From positions 1 through 64,000 of the forward strand of contig UQOX01000012.1 of assembly GCA_900542765.1 (NCBI GenBank): DNA of 64,000 bases, given 5' to 3'. Shown piece by piece: positions 45,910 to 54,694 of this stretch. Source of the DNA: an uncultured Porphyromonadaceae bacterium (GTDB lineage: Bacteria > Bacteroidota > Bacteroidia > Bacteroidales > UBA11471). Position 1 is the first letter of the stretch. The number at the start of each line of letters is the position of its first letter. The notes beneath the pieces were generated by a model. That model was not told the DNA's origin and made no database searches. It saw nothing but the letters and a program-made list of their open reading frames with translations. Both the position numbers and the translations under genes were made by a program.

Positions 45910-46817
45910 TCAGGTTTTTCGGCAATGCGCAATTTGGCACTGCGGGCTCTCGGGTTACGGGCCACCTCCTCATCATCGGGTACAATCACCTTGTTGTTGA
46001 CCGGCCGCAGGGGAGCTTCGATGCGGCCGAAGAAATCTTTCTCGGCACGGCCCTCGAAATTCCCGGTCTTGAAAAAGTTTTTCACCAGGCGGTCTTCGAG
46101 CGAATGGTAGGTAAGCACCGCGATGCGTCCGCCGGGACGCACCAGTTCGCTGGCCGAGAGGAGCATGCGACGCAACGCCTCCATCTCGTGGTTGACCTCG
46201 ATGCGCAACGCCTGAAAGAGTTGCGCCAGTTCTTTCTTCTCCTGACGTCTATCGATATAGGGCATGACGACATCGACCAACCGGGCGGTCGTGTCGATTT
46301 TCTGCACGCGTCGGGCCGAGACAATCGCCTCGGCTATGCGACGGGCCGTGCGCAGCTCCCCATAGAGGTAGAACAGGTCGGCCAACTGCTCTTGTGTGTA
46401 TTCCTCGACAATATCGGCCGCCGTCGTGCGGGCACGGCGGTTCATGCGCATGTCGAGCGCCCCGTCGAGACGGAACGAGAATCCGCGTTCCGAAGCGTCG
46501 AAGTGATGAAACGAGACACCCAGGTCGGCCAGCAAACCGTCGATTTGCTCCACGCCGTGGTAACGCATGAAATTTTTGAGGAAACGGAAATTGCTTCGCA
46601 CAAAGGTGAACCGGGGGTCATCGATGCGATTGGCGCACGCATCTTCGTCCTGATCGAAAGCATAGAGATGCCCGCCCTCGCCCAGACGGTCGAGTATCGC
46701 CCGCGAATGTCCGCCTCCGCCAAAGGTCACGTCGACATAAGTGCCATCGGGTCGCAAGGCCAATCCGCCGATGCAGGCGTCAAGCAGTGCAGGTATATGA
46801 TAGACAGAAGATTGCAT
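45906..46817 (-). CDS. rsmH: 16S rRNA (cytosine1402-N4)-methyltransferase
   Basis: This 303-residue SAM-dependent enzyme (MraW) methylates C1402 in the decoding centre. The ATG at 46817 begins MQSSVYHIPALLDACIGGL. Family motifs are YVDVTFGGGGHSRAIL (about 27-42), DGLLADLGVSFHHFD, and RLVKNFFK near the C-terminus. It heads the dcw cluster. No mraZ precedes it; the upstream neighbour is divergent. Confidence 0.95.
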   Translation of the reverse strand: MQSSVYHIPALLDACIGGLALRPDGTYVDVTFGGGGHSRAILDRLGEGGHLYAFDQDEDACANRIDDPRFTFVRSNFRFLKNFMRYHGVEQIDGLLADLGVSFHHFDASERGFSFRLDGALDMRMNRRARTTAADIVEEYTQEQLADLFYLYGELRTARRIAEAIVSARRVQKIDTTARLVDVVMPYIDRRQEKKELAQLFQALRIEVNHEMEALRRMLLSASELVRPGGRIAVLTYHSLEDRLVKNFFKTGNFEGRAEKDFFGRIEAPLRPVNNKVIVPDDEEVARNPRARSAKLRIAEKPE

Positions 46818-47020
46818 CAATTTGTTCGAGTAGATGTTTTAGTGGGTAAAAGTAGTAAGAAAAACACGGACGCACACCATATTTTCTATTTTTTTTTCAA
46901 CAATTTTCTCAACAGTCACGCGCACCCGTCAAGAAGCGACAAAATCCACAAAACGAGGGCAAAACCGTTTGAAAAATACATTTTTCTTTATTTAAAAAGT
47001 CTTATTCTATAAAGAATCAC

Positions 47021-47028
47021 TATCTTTG
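47021..47028 (+). promoter_or_regulatory. -7 element of the glycine-lipid operon
   Basis: TATCTTTG matches TAnnTTTG and lies 21 bases before the glsA-like start, in an AT-rich 231-base intergenic region shared with the divergent rsmH. No -33 element was assigned. Confidence 0.45.
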
Positions 47029-47048
47029 TCCGTTTTTCCAGGTAAACG

Positions 47049-47897
47049 ATGGACGAAAAAAAGATTTTATACGTTGACGTAGAAGAGGTTGTGAGAAAGA
47101 AATCGCCGCGAATCGCGCGAAAGATTCCGCGTTTTGTCTTCAACTACATCAAGCGCACCATTCAGGAAGACCGCATCAACCGCTTCTTGAAGACCTACCC
47201 CCATGTGCGCGGCGTCGACTTCGCCGAGACCCTGCTCGAATATCTCGACATCACCGTGCGTCTCGACGGAGAAAAGAACATACCCGAGAAAGGCCGTTTC
47301 ATCTTTGCCTCGAACCACCCGCTGGGCGGTCTCGACGGCGTAGCCCTCATCGCCGTGCTGGGGCGGAAATACAATCGCGACATCAAGTTTGTCGTCAACG
47401 ACCTGCTCATGGCCATCGAGCCCCTGACAGACAATTTCCTGCCCATCAACAAATACGGCAAGCAAGACAAGGACAAGGCCGACGCACTGGGCAAAGCCTA
47501 TGAAGGCAACGGGCAGATGGCCGTCTTCCCGGCCGGCCTCGTTTCGCGCCGACAAGGGAACGAAATCAAAGACCTCACTTGGAACAAGGCATTCATCGCC
47601 AAAAGCGTACAATACCAACGCGACATCATTCCCATCTGGTTCGAAGGATACAATTCATCTTTCTTCTACCGCTTTGCCCGTTGGCGCAAACGACTGGGGC
47701 TGAAATTCAACATCGAGCTGATCTACCTGCCCGACGAGATGTTCCGCAGCGAGAAGAAAACCTTCACCATACACTTTGGCAAACCCATTCCGTGGCAGAC
47801 CTTCGACAACTCCAAAACCCGCATGGAGTGGGCCCAATATGTCAAAGAACAAGTTTATAGCATCAGAGACAGTCTAAACAAACCCAAACGGATATGA
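47049..47897 (+). CDS. PlsC-type O-acyltransferase (GlsA-like)
   Basis: This 282-residue membrane-associated acyltransferase has the active-site block SNHPLGGLDG (H90, D96), then FPAGLVSRR, the glycerophosphate-acyltransferase-like second block. In Bacteroides, a PlsC-type protein (GlsA) beside an N-acyltransferase (GlsB) makes glycine lipids, and this pair has the same composition. The downstream gene overlaps by 4 bases (ATGA). The GlsA reaction is the O-acylation that yields diacylated lipid. Function is assigned by family and gene pairing. Confidence 0.82.
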   Translation: MDEKKILYVDVEEVVRKKSPRIARKIPRFVFNYIKRTIQEDRINRFLKTYPHVRGVDFAETLLEYLDITVRLDGEKNIPEKGRFIFASNHPLGGLDGVALIAVLGRKYNRDIKFVVNDLLMAIEPLTDNFLPINKYGKQDKDKADALGKAYEGNGQMAVFPAGLVSRRQGNEIKDLTWNKAFIAKSVQYQRDIIPIWFEGYNSSFFYRFARWRKRLGLKFNIELIYLPDEMFRSEKKTFTIHFGKPIPWQTFDNSKTRMEWAQYVKEQVYSIRDSLNKPKRI

Positions 47898-48823
47898 AAG
47901 AAATCATTGCCCCCATTGAACGAGAAAAAATAGAGGCCGAACTCACGCCCGAACGTTTTCTGCGCACAACCAACAAGGGGGGAAACGAAATCTATGTCGT
48001 CGACTACAAGAACGCCCCCTACACCATGCAGGAGATAGGCCGGTTGCGCGAAATCGCATTCCGGACGGCCGGCGGAGGTACCGGGAAGGAGACCGACATC
48101 GACATGTACGACACGATGGAGCCCCCCTGCCAGCAGCTCATCGTGTGGGATCCCGACGCCAAAGAGATTCTCGGCGGATACCGCTTTATCTTGGGTGAAA
48201 ACATGCGGTATGACCAAGAAGGGCGTCCCATTATCGCCATCGCCCACATGTTCGACTTCTCGCCGAAATTCATTCAGGAATATATGCCCCACACCATCGA
48301 GTTGGGCCGTTCGTTTGTCTCGGTCGAATACCAGTCGACCCGCGCCGGAGCCAAAGGACTCTTCGCCCTCGACAATCTGTGGGACGGGCTGGGAGCCCTT
48401 ATCGTCATCTACCCGCAAATCAAATACTTCTTCGGCAAAGTGACCATGTATCCCACCTTCTCGGTCAAAGGCCGCAACATGATACTCTACTTCCTCAACA
48501 AGCATTTTGCCGATACCGAGCACCTCGTATGGCCCCGCACCCCGCTCGAAACCAACAGCGACTATGACGAGTTGCGGCGCATCTTCCCCGAAGGGAACTC
48601 GTTCAAAGACGATTATAAGATACTCAACCAGGAGGTACGCGCATTGGGCTTCAACATTCCCCCGCTGGTCAACAGCTACATGAGCCTGTCGCCCACGATG
48701 CGCATGTTCGGCACCGCCATCAACAACGAGTTTGGCGACGTCGAAGAGTCGGGTATCCTCATCGCCATCGACGAAATACTCGAAGAGAAAAAGAAACGCC
48801 ACGTCGACACATACGAACGATAA
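47894..48823 (+). CDS. GNAT-fold N-acyltransferase (GlsB-like, glycine-lipid synthesis)
   Basis: This 309-residue protein belongs to the hemolysin/OlsB-like acyltransferase group. It has YTMQEIGRLREIAFRTAGGGTGKETDIDMYD near residues 42-72 and the strand ELGRSFVSVEYQS, both usual for this family, which N-acylates an amino acid from acyl-ACP. In Bacteroides thetaiotaomicron the homologous GlsB is needed for glycine-lipid production. It overlaps the GlsA-like gene by 4 bases and ends before a bidirectional terminator. Confidence 0.82.
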   Translation: MKEIIAPIEREKIEAELTPERFLRTTNKGGNEIYVVDYKNAPYTMQEIGRLREIAFRTAGGGTGKETDIDMYDTMEPPCQQLIVWDPDAKEILGGYRFILGENMRYDQEGRPIIAIAHMFDFSPKFIQEYMPHTIELGRSFVSVEYQSTRAGAKGLFALDNLWDGLGALIVIYPQIKYFFGKVTMYPTFSVKGRNMILYFLNKHFADTEHLVWPRTPLETNSDYDELRRIFPEGNSFKDDYKILNQEVRALGFNIPPLVNSYMSLSPTMRMFGTAINNEFGDVEESGILIAIDEILEEKKKRHVDTYER

Positions 48824-48841
48824 AAAACCGCGATTTCATCG

Positions 48842-48884
48842 AAAAAAGCAGGCTTGCCTCCTCGGAGACAAGCCTGCTTTTTAT
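48842..48884. terminator. Bidirectional terminator
   Basis: AAAAAAGCAGGCTTG (48842-48856) pairs with CAAGCCTGCTTTTT (48869-48882), giving T-runs in both directions. It separates the glycine-lipid pair from the convergent thioesterase gene. Confidence 0.88.
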
Positions 48885-48897
48885 CGGACGGTCCCGC

Positions 48898-49326
48898 TTA
48901 AAACGCACGACCCTCATAGGCTTCGATGGCCTCACGCCATTCCTGCGAAATGACCTTGGTCGTCCCGCTCTTGAAATCGAAGCCCACCAGCGCCGTTTCA
49001 CAATTGGCCTTCACCGTCCCGGTCTTTACATCGACAATCTGTTGCAAAAGTTTCACGCTCTTGTTCCCGATGGAGAGCGTCGTGGTCTGCACCGCTATCT
49101 CATCGTGGACAAAAATCGGCAGCAGGAAGTTGGCATTCACATTGGCAATCACCAGGTCAATCTCTTGCAGCTGCGTCATCTGCGGGCGTACAGCCGCGAA
49201 ATAGTTCACTTTCCCGAGGTCATAGAAGGTGAAATAGACCGAGTTGTTGACATGCCCCAGCGGGTCGATGTCGTTAAATCGCACCTGAACGGGCACGGTA
49301 TGCTTGAATAGAGGTTGTTGTGTCAT
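48898..49326 (-). CDS. Hotdog-fold acyl-CoA thioesterase (YbgC/4HBT family)
   Basis: This 142-residue hotdog protein has the active-site helix motif VRFNDIDPLGHVNNSVYFTF (about 15-34), with D18 or D20 as catalytic candidate and the HVNN block. It cleaves acyl-CoA thioesters of uncertain chain length. It lies 15 bases after the DUF721 gene, at the end of the recF operon; no functional connection is evident. Confidence 0.88.
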   Translation of the reverse strand: MTQQPLFKHTVPVQVRFNDIDPLGHVNNSVYFTFYDLGKVNYFAAVRPQMTQLQEIDLVIANVNANFLLPIFVHDEIAVQTTTLSIGNKSVKLLQQIVDVKTGTVKANCETALVGFDFKSGTTKVISQEWREAIEAYEGRAF

Positions 49327-49341
49327 ATCGTTTCTGTCGGA

Positions 49342-49632
49342 TTATCGAAATACAATATCATTTATCACCTTCCGCCCCATCTCCTCGTTGAGCCGTTGCA
49401 ACAGCGAGGCTTTGCAGCTCAACAGTTCGTTCCGCAACACGGCCGAGGAGAGCGTGACATACATCACCCCCGACCTCACCTGCACCCGCGTGGTGTACTG
49501 GGTAACGGCCGGGCCGAAAATCTCGCGCCACAACACCGCCGCCTGCGTCTCGTCGAGACGGCGGTCGATGTGCAGGTCGGAGAGAATCTGCGGGAGCAGC
49601 TCGCTGAGGCGTTGGGGGTCTTTCCGTTGCAT
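49342..49632 (-). CDS. DUF721 (DciA-like) protein
   Basis: This 96-residue protein has the DUF721 pattern: AVLWREIFGPAVTQYTTRVQVRSGVMYVTLSSAVLRNELLSCK, with the conserved W and the strand before LRNEL. DciA is the ancestral loader of the replicative helicase in bacteria without DnaC. It lies 4 bases after recF. That pairing recurs in Bacteroidetes as I recall and fits a replication role, but activity here is not shown. Confidence 0.82.
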   Translation of the reverse strand: MQRKDPQRLSELLPQILSDLHIDRRLDETQAAVLWREIFGPAVTQYTTRVQVRSGVMYVTLSSAVLRNELLSCKASLLQRLNEEMGRKVINDIVFR

Positions 49633-49636
49633 AGGG

Positions 49637-50734
49637 TCACTCTCCTATCACGCTGAAATCGCCGTTCTCAACCTCGAACAGGCGATAGTCCCCTCCGGTG
49701 CGGCGCACGATGGCATCGAGATATTCCCGGTTGGTATCGGTTACAAAAATCTGCCCGAAGCGGTCTTGCGAAACCAAGGCAATGATGCGTTCCATGCGCC
49801 GGGCGTCGAGCTTGTCAAAGACGTCATCGAGCAGGAGCAGCGGACGGGTATGCCCGTTGCGGCTGAGGTAGTCAAACTGGGCCAACTTCAACGCTATCAA
49901 GAACGTCTTGTTCTGCCCCTGCGAACCGATGCGCTTCATCGGATAGTCGCCGAGCATCATTTCGAGGTCGTCCTTGTGCACACCGCGAGAGGTGTAGCCC
50001 AGTATGAGGTCGCGCTCCCGCACCTCGGCCAACAAATCGCGGAGGTCGCCCCGCTCGATGTGCGACACATAGGTAATGCCCACCGGCTCGTCGCCGCCCG
50101 AAATGGCATCGTAGAATTCCCGGAAGACAGGAATAAACGCAGAAAGGAACGCTTTCCTCGCCCGGTAAATGTCGGTCGCGGCAAAGGCCATCTGCTCCTC
50201 CCAGATTTCGTAAAGGGCGGGATCGGTCATCTCTTGTTTGAGCAAGGTATTGCGTTGCAGGAGCGCCTTGTTGTAGCGTATGAGCTTGTCGAGATAGGCT
50301 TTGTCGAACTGGGAAATAACCATGTCGAGAAAACGGCGACGCTCCTCGCTTCCGCCTTGTATCAACTCGGCATCGGCCGGAGAAATCATCACCAGCGGGA
50401 TAAGCCCGATGTGGTCGGCCAACCGGTCATACTCCTTTTTGTTGCGCTTGAACACCTTTTTCTGGCGCCGCTTCATGCCGCAATAAATCTCTTCGACGGC
50501 ACCCTCCCCCTCATAAAGGCCCTGCAACAGGAAAAAATCCTCCCCGTGGCGAATGTTTTGCGAGTCGACCAGCAGCGTAGAACTCTTGCAGAAAGAGAGA
50601 TAATAAAGTGCATCGAGGAGATTGGTCTTCCCCATACCGTTGTTCCCCAAAAAGCAATTAAGGCCGGGCGAAAACGACAGGTCGGCCTGCGCGATATTCT
50701 TGAAATTGACAATCGACAATCGGGAAAGAATCAT
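49637..50734 (-). CDS. recF: DNA replication and repair protein RecF
   Basis: This 365-residue SMC-like ATPase helps load RecA at gaps. The ATG at 50734 gives MILSRLSIVNFKNIAQADL, with Walker A GNNGMGKTN (30-38). The ABC signature lies near RIGSQGQNKTFLIALKLA, and Walker B at PLLLLDDVFDKLD. Length is standard. It starts the operon recF-DUF721-thioesterase. A minus-strand TACGTTTG at 50766-50759 is a plausible -7 element. Confidence 0.95.
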   Translation of the reverse strand: MILSRLSIVNFKNIAQADLSFSPGLNCFLGNNGMGKTNLLDALYYLSFCKSSTLLVDSQNIRHGEDFFLLQGLYEGEGAVEEIYCGMKRRQKKVFKRNKKEYDRLADHIGLIPLVMISPADAELIQGGSEERRRFLDMVISQFDKAYLDKLIRYNKALLQRNTLLKQEMTDPALYEIWEEQMAFAATDIYRARKAFLSAFIPVFREFYDAISGGDEPVGITYVSHIERGDLRDLLAEVRERDLILGYTSRGVHKDDLEMMLGDYPMKRIGSQGQNKTFLIALKLAQFDYLSRNGHTRPLLLLDDVFDKLDARRMERIIALVSQDRFGQIFVTDTNREYLDAIVRRTGGDYRLFEVENGDFSVIGE

Positions 50735-50758
50735 GTTGAAAACCTTTTTTATGCGACA

Positions 50759-50766
50759 CAAACGTA
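50759..50766 (-). promoter_or_regulatory. recF -7 element
   Basis: TACGTTTG on the minus strand matches TAnnTTTG, 25 bases before the recF ATG. Confidence 0.4.
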
Positions 50767-50883
50767 CATAAACTTTTTCATTTTACCGCGGCTGCCCGCC
50801 AGAAAAATAGGGTTTGTCGCCTCATCTGCAACCGGGAAAAGCAAAAAAACGGGTCGATTTTTTTATTATTAAAGATAAAAGCG

Positions 50884-50891
50884 TACTTTTG
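50884..50891 (+). promoter_or_regulatory. -7 element of the TPR gene
   Basis: TACTTTTG matches TAnnTTTG, 44 bases before the ATG at 50935. TTTA lies about 18 bases upstream as a weak -33 element. Confidence 0.4.
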
Positions 50892-50934
50892 TCTGCTCAA
50901 ATCAATTACCCTGCTATTAAAACGACAAAAAAAT

Positions 50935-51618
50935 ATGGCACAAAAACAAAACACCCCCGACGAAATCGATAAAGTGAACGAGGTACTCTCCTCTTCGGAA
51001 CAATTTATCGAGAAAAACCAAAAAGGCATTTCCATCGTGATACTGGTCATTGTCATCGCCGTAGGCGCATGGCTGGCATTGCGTCACTTCTATTTCGAAC
51101 CTCGCGAGGCAACCGCCTATGCCGAGATGTTCAAAGGAGAATTTTACCTCGATACCGACTCCTTCGCCTTGGCCCTCAACGGTAACGGCGCCGACTACAT
51201 CGGCTTCGAAGCCATCGTCGACGACTACGCCCACACCGACGCCGCCAATCTGGCTGCCGCCTATGCCGGCATCTGCCACTTCAACCTCGGCAATTACAGC
51301 GAAGCACTCAATTACTTCAAAAAATTCAAGGCCGACGACAAATTCGTTTCGCCGAACGTCTTGGGCATGATTGGCAACTGCTACGCCAACATGGACCAAA
51401 TGAGCGAAGCCCTGTCGACATTTGAGAAAGCCGCAAAAAAAGCCGGCAATGAACTCTTCACGCCGTTCTACCTGCAAAAGGCCGCCACCATCGCCGAAGC
51501 CATGGGCAACTACAACAAGGCCCTCGCCCTTTATAACCAAATCAAGAACGACTACGCCACCTCGTCGGTTGCCCGCGACATCGACAAATACATCGAACGC
51601 GCACAATCAAAACTCTAA
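50935..51618 (+). CDS. Tetratricopeptide-repeat membrane protein
   Basis: This 227-residue protein has a cytoplasmic N-terminus, one transmembrane segment (ISIVILVIVIAVGAWLALRHF, about 32-52) and a periplasmic TPR region. TPR-like units are LAAAYAGICHFNLGNYSEALNYFKKF, NVLGMIGNCYANMDQMSEALSTFEKAA and LQKAATIAEAMGNYNKALALYNQI. The layout resembles YfgM-type ancillary factors of the secretion or folding machinery. Specific partners are unknown. It has its own promoter and terminator. Confidence 0.85.
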   Translation: MAQKQNTPDEIDKVNEVLSSSEQFIEKNQKGISIVILVIVIAVGAWLALRHFYFEPREATAYAEMFKGEFYLDTDSFALALNGNGADYIGFEAIVDDYAHTDAANLAAAYAGICHFNLGNYSEALNYFKKFKADDKFVSPNVLGMIGNCYANMDQMSEALSTFEKAAKKAGNELFTPFYLQKAATIAEAMGNYNKALALYNQIKNDYATSSVARDIDKYIERAQSKL

Positions 51619-51638
51619 TATCTGTGCCGTAACGCACC

Positions 51639-51668
51639 AAAAGGGTACCTCGTGGAGATACCCTTTTT
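51639..51668 (+). terminator. Terminator after the TPR gene
   Basis: AAAAGGGTA (51639-51647) pairs with TACCCTTTT (51659-51667) over an 11-base loop, ending in a T-run. It lies 35 bases before ribH. Confidence 0.75.
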
Positions 51669-51702
51669 ATGTATAATCACCTCACCCAAAACAAGAAAAG
51701 TC

Positions 51703-52194
51703 ATGGCAACAGCCTATCAGAACCTCTCGGCCTGCGACAACAACACCGTACCCTATTCGCCGCAACTGCGCGTGGCCGTCGTTTGCGCCGAATGGAATGC
51801 CGACATCACTGGCCAACTCCTCAAAGGGGCTTGCGACACCCTCGAAAAACACGGCGTGAAACCCGAAAACATCTTCGTCGAGTATGTACCGGGGACCTAT
51901 GAGCTCACCTTCGGAGCCCAACGCACCGCCGCCCACTACCGTCCCGACGCCGTCATCGTGTTGGGTTGCGTGATACAAGGCGACACCCCCCACTTCGACT
52001 ATGTGTGCCAAGGCGTCACCGAAGGCACGACCCGCCTCAACGCCACACTCGACATACCGGTCATCTTCGGTGTTCTCACAACCAACAACAAACAACAAGC
52101 CCTCGACCGTGCCGGAGGCAAATATGGCAACAAAGGCGACGAAGCCGCCGTCACCGCCATAAAAATGGCCGCCTTTGCCGCCCGCATGAAATAA
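51703..52194 (+). CDS. ribH: 6,7-dimethyl-8-ribityllumazine synthase
   Basis: This 163-residue enzyme condenses 5-amino-6-ribitylaminouracil with dihydroxybutanone phosphate in riboflavin synthesis. The ATG at 51703 gives [12 protein letters not shown]. Motifs are [46 protein letters not shown] (catalytic histidine near 95) and [17 protein letters not shown]. It stands alone here, without ribD, ribE or a visible FMN riboswitch. Confidence 0.95.
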   Translation: MATAYQNLSACDNNTVPYSPQLRVAVVCAEWNADITGQLLKGACDTLEKHGVKPENIFVEYVPGTYELTFGAQRTAAHYRPDAVIVLGCVIQGDTPHFDYVCQGVTEGTTRLNATLDIPVIFGVLTTNNKQQALDRAGGKYGNKGDEAAVTAIKMAAFAARMK

Positions 52195-52216
52195 GCACGA
52201 CACCGTCCAATAAGAC

Positions 52217-52252
52217 AAGAGCCGCCACCGGAATCCTTCGGTGGCGGCTCTT
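52217..52252. terminator. Terminator of ribH and convergent Nudix gene
   Basis: AAGAGCCGCCACCG (52217-52230) pairs with CGGTGGCGGCTCTT (52239-52252) over an 8-base loop. T-runs are short on both sides. Confidence 0.7.
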
Positions 52253-52281
52253 CTATCATTCGGCAGGGAGCGAAACAACGG

Positions 52282-52857
52282 TCACTTCCCCTCGCGCATG
52301 CCATACAACGCCATATACTTCCACAACGGGGCCGCATGCAGGGCCTGCAACACCCCGTTGCAATCGAGCAACGCCCGCACCTCGTCGAGCGACAGGAGTT
52401 CGACGGCAATATCCTCGGTCGTTTCGAGATGCCGGGGAGCAACCGGCTCGACATTCCGCGCCAGATAACAATAAGTAAGGTTGGTGTGCGTCCCCGGATT
52501 GGGCGAGAGAATCATGAGCTCCTCCCACTCCCCGTTGCCATAACCCGTCTCTTCGAGCAACTCCCTCCGAGCCGAGTCGAGCGGCGAGGCATCATCGGGT
52601 TCACACACCCCCGCACACAACTCATACGACACCAGTCCCGCGGCATGTCGGTACTGACGCTCAAAGACAAACTTCCCCTCGGTCGTAATGGCTATCACGT
52701 TGATCCAGTCGGGATACTCAAAAACATAATAATCGGGAATCTCGCTCCCGTTGGGCAACTGCACATGCTCGTGCCGCACGGTGAACCAAGGCTGTTCAGC
52801 AATATAACGACTGCTCAGCACACGCCACGGCTTTATCGGTTCTTCTTCCATAGACAT
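52282..52857 (-). CDS. Nudix hydrolase
   Basis: This is a 191-residue protein from the ATG at 52857 (MSMEEEPIKPWRVL), with an alternative ATG at 52851. The Nudix box ends in RRELLEETGYGNG, the canonical REUxEExGU; the region before it (AGVCEPDDASPLDSA) has the ADP-ribose pyrophosphatase look but with one extra residue and no Glu at the usual place. Members hydrolyse nucleoside diphosphate derivatives, often ADP-ribose. It is monocistronic and convergent with ribH. Confidence 0.87.
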   Translation of the reverse strand: MSMEEEPIKPWRVLSSRYIAEQPWFTVRHEHVQLPNGSEIPDYYVFEYPDWINVIAITTEGKFVFERQYRHAAGLVSYELCAGVCEPDDASPLDSARRELLEETGYGNGEWEELMILSPNPGTHTNLTYCYLARNVEPVAPRHLETTEDIAVELLSLDEVRALLDCNGVLQALHAAPLWKYMALYGMREGK

Positions 52858-52985
52858 AATTTTCAAGACAAATGATACCTGGGCAAAGATGCAAAAAAAC
52901 AACGGCATCACCGCCCTATCGGCAAAAAACTTTCACGGTTCACAAAAAAGGATTATTTTTGTGTAAGAAGAGACAACAAACGGTC

Positions 52986-53702
52986 ATGCAACGCCCCCTC
53001 AACGTAAAAAGCGTCAAACAATTCTGCCTGCGCGAGTTCCGCAAAATACGGCACCGGAAAGGCTATGGCGTGCATTCGCCCTTTGCCTACGGGCTGATTA
53101 CAAAAGTCATCGAAGAAAAATCGGGCTACTACGCCTACCAGCAAATCGAGGAGTTGCACCGGCTGCTCCACGACAAGCAGGATTTCAGCAAACGCAAAGG
53201 ACGGTTGCTGTTCAGGTTGGCCAACCGATTCAAACCACAATGCATCGTCGAGTGCGGCACCGGAGGCGGCTATGCCACCCTCTATCTGCAAAATGGGTGC
53301 CCCTCGGCCCGCCACTTCTGCATCGAGCCCGACCCCATCGCCCGCACCGCCGCCGAACAGCTCCTCATGCGTCTGCCGGGAAAAGCCACCTACCTCAACC
53401 TGCCGATGCAAGCCGGGCTCGACCTCCTGCATGCCCAAGGAGAACAACCGCACCTCATCTATGTGCATGCCCAGCCCGACGCGGGGCAATGCCAAACCAC
53501 CCTCGAACACATCGCCCCGCTGCTCAACGACAAAAGCATCATCATTATCGACGGCATCAGAAAAGGAAAATCGATTCACCGTTGCTGGGAAAAATTCCTG
53601 ATGCAAAACCCGCAAATCAGGGCAACATTCGACCTCTGCAACATGGGCATCGCCATTTGCTACCCCAAGCTCAATCGGCAAAACTACATCGTTGCCTTCT
53701 AA
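52986..53702 (+). CDS. Class I SAM-dependent methyltransferase-like protein
   Basis: This 238-residue protein starts at the ATG at 52986 ([13 protein letters not shown]). The Bacteroidetes-typical segment [15 protein letters not shown] (about 25-39) precedes a Rossmann-like core with [15 protein letters not shown] (about 84-98), the SAM-binding loop. [17 protein letters not shown] follows as motif II. The later [14 protein letters not shown] resembles predicted O-methyltransferases of the catechol type. The substrate is unknown. The ATR gene follows after 62 bases. Confidence 0.78.
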   Translation: MQRPLNVKSVKQFCLREFRKIRHRKGYGVHSPFAYGLITKVIEEKSGYYAYQQIEELHRLLHDKQDFSKRKGRLLFRLANRFKPQCIVECGTGGGYATLYLQNGCPSARHFCIEPDPIARTAAEQLLMRLPGKATYLNLPMQAGLDLLHAQGEQPHLIYVHAQPDAGQCQTTLEHIAPLLNDKSIIIIDGIRKGKSIHRCWEKFLMQNPQIRATFDLCNMGIAICYPKLNRQNYIVAF

Positions 53703-53764
53703 AAAAACAACCCACCACAAAAACCTTTACGCCCACATCGGCATTATACCCCCAAAGAAACAAC

Positions 53765-54334
53765 ATGAAAAAAAGCAACCTCTACACCGGCACCGGCGAC
53801 CACGGCGAGACCTCGCTCGTAGGCGGAAAACGCGTAGCCAAACAAGACCTGCGCCTCGAAGCCTACGGCACCATCGACGAACTGAATGCCCACATCGGAC
53901 TGCTGCGCACCCTCCTGCCCGACAATATGCCCGACGACGCCCACCTGCTCCTCGACATACAACACCGCCTCTTCTCCATCGGCTCGCACCTCGCCACCGA
54001 TACCGCCGACACCACCCTGCGCGAAGCCAGCCGCATCTACCCCGAAGAGGTAGAACGACTCGAACGCCGCATCGACCAGCTCGACGCCACCCTCCCCCCG
54101 CTGCGCAACTTCGTACTCCCCGGCGGCACCACCACATCGGCCCAGACCCATGTGTGCCGCACCGTGTGCCGACGCGCCGAACGGCGCATCTGCGAACTGC
54201 ACGCGACCCACCCCATCGACCCCCTTTTATTGCAGTACATCAACCGTTTGTCCGATTATCTTTTCATTCTTTCGCGACAATGCAATTTTGCCGCCGGAAA
54301 AGATGAAATTTATTGGGATAAAGGTTGCAAATGA
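53765..54334 (+). CDS. Cob(I)yrinic acid a,c-diamide adenosyltransferase (PduO type)
   Basis: This 189-residue ATP:corrinoid adenosyltransferase makes adenosylcobalamin. The N-terminal [19 protein letters not shown] (about 8-26) is the ATP-binding glycine/threonine segment. [17 protein letters not shown] and [24 protein letters not shown] follow, with the conserved arginines of the trimer site. The DUF2795 gene follows after 56 bases. No cobalamin riboswitch was noticed upstream. Confidence 0.93.
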   Translation: MKKSNLYTGTGDHGETSLVGGKRVAKQDLRLEAYGTIDELNAHIGLLRTLLPDNMPDDAHLLLDIQHRLFSIGSHLATDTADTTLREASRIYPEEVERLERRIDQLDATLPPLRNFVLPGGTTTSAQTHVCRTVCRRAERRICELHATHPIDPLLLQYINRLSDYLFILSRQCNFAAGKDEIYWDKGCK

Positions 54335-54390
54335 AAATATTTGTTCTACTTTTGCGGGAAAATTCAAAACCGTTCTAATCATTACTTATT

Positions 54391-54612
54391 ATGTACTGGA
54401 CTTTGGAATTAGCATCGAAACTCGAAGACGCCCCTTGGCCTGCCACCAAAGACGAATTGATTGATTATGCCATGCGTTCGGGAGCCCCCCTCGAAGTCAT
54501 CGAGAACCTCCAAGAAATGGAAGACGAAGGCGAAATTTACGAATGCATCGAAGATATTTGGCCCGACTACCCCAGCAAAGAAGACTTCTTCTTCAACGAG
54601 GAAGAATATTAA
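54391..54612 (+). CDS. DUF2795 family small acidic protein
   Basis: This 73-residue acidic protein starts MYWTLELASKLEDAPWPATKDELIDYAMRSG and ends with many Glu and Asp. It is nearly identical in pattern to proteins found throughout Bacteroidales, strongly conserved and of unknown function. A helical bundle domain is likely (LEVIENLQEMEDEGEIYECIEDI). It ends just before a terminator. Confidence 0.88.
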   Translation: MYWTLELASKLEDAPWPATKDELIDYAMRSGAPLEVIENLQEMEDEGEIYECIEDIWPDYPSKEDFFFNEEEY

Positions 54613-54644
54613 TAGCCTTCAAAAGAGGTTTATCTGAATGTCCG

Positions 54645-54685
54645 GTTCAACAAGCGGAAAAAATCCGCTTGTTGAACTGTTTTTT
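54645..54685 (+). terminator. Terminator after the DUF2795 gene
   Basis: A 14-bp perfect stem GTTCAACAAGCGGA (54645-54658) with its complement at 54664-54677, then a T-run to 54685. Confidence 0.88.
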
Positions 54686-54694
54686 AACGTGTTT

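Noticed and set aside
51668..51702. FMN riboswitch before ribH
   Set aside because: Only 35 bases separate the upstream terminator from the ribH start, too short for an FMN aptamer.
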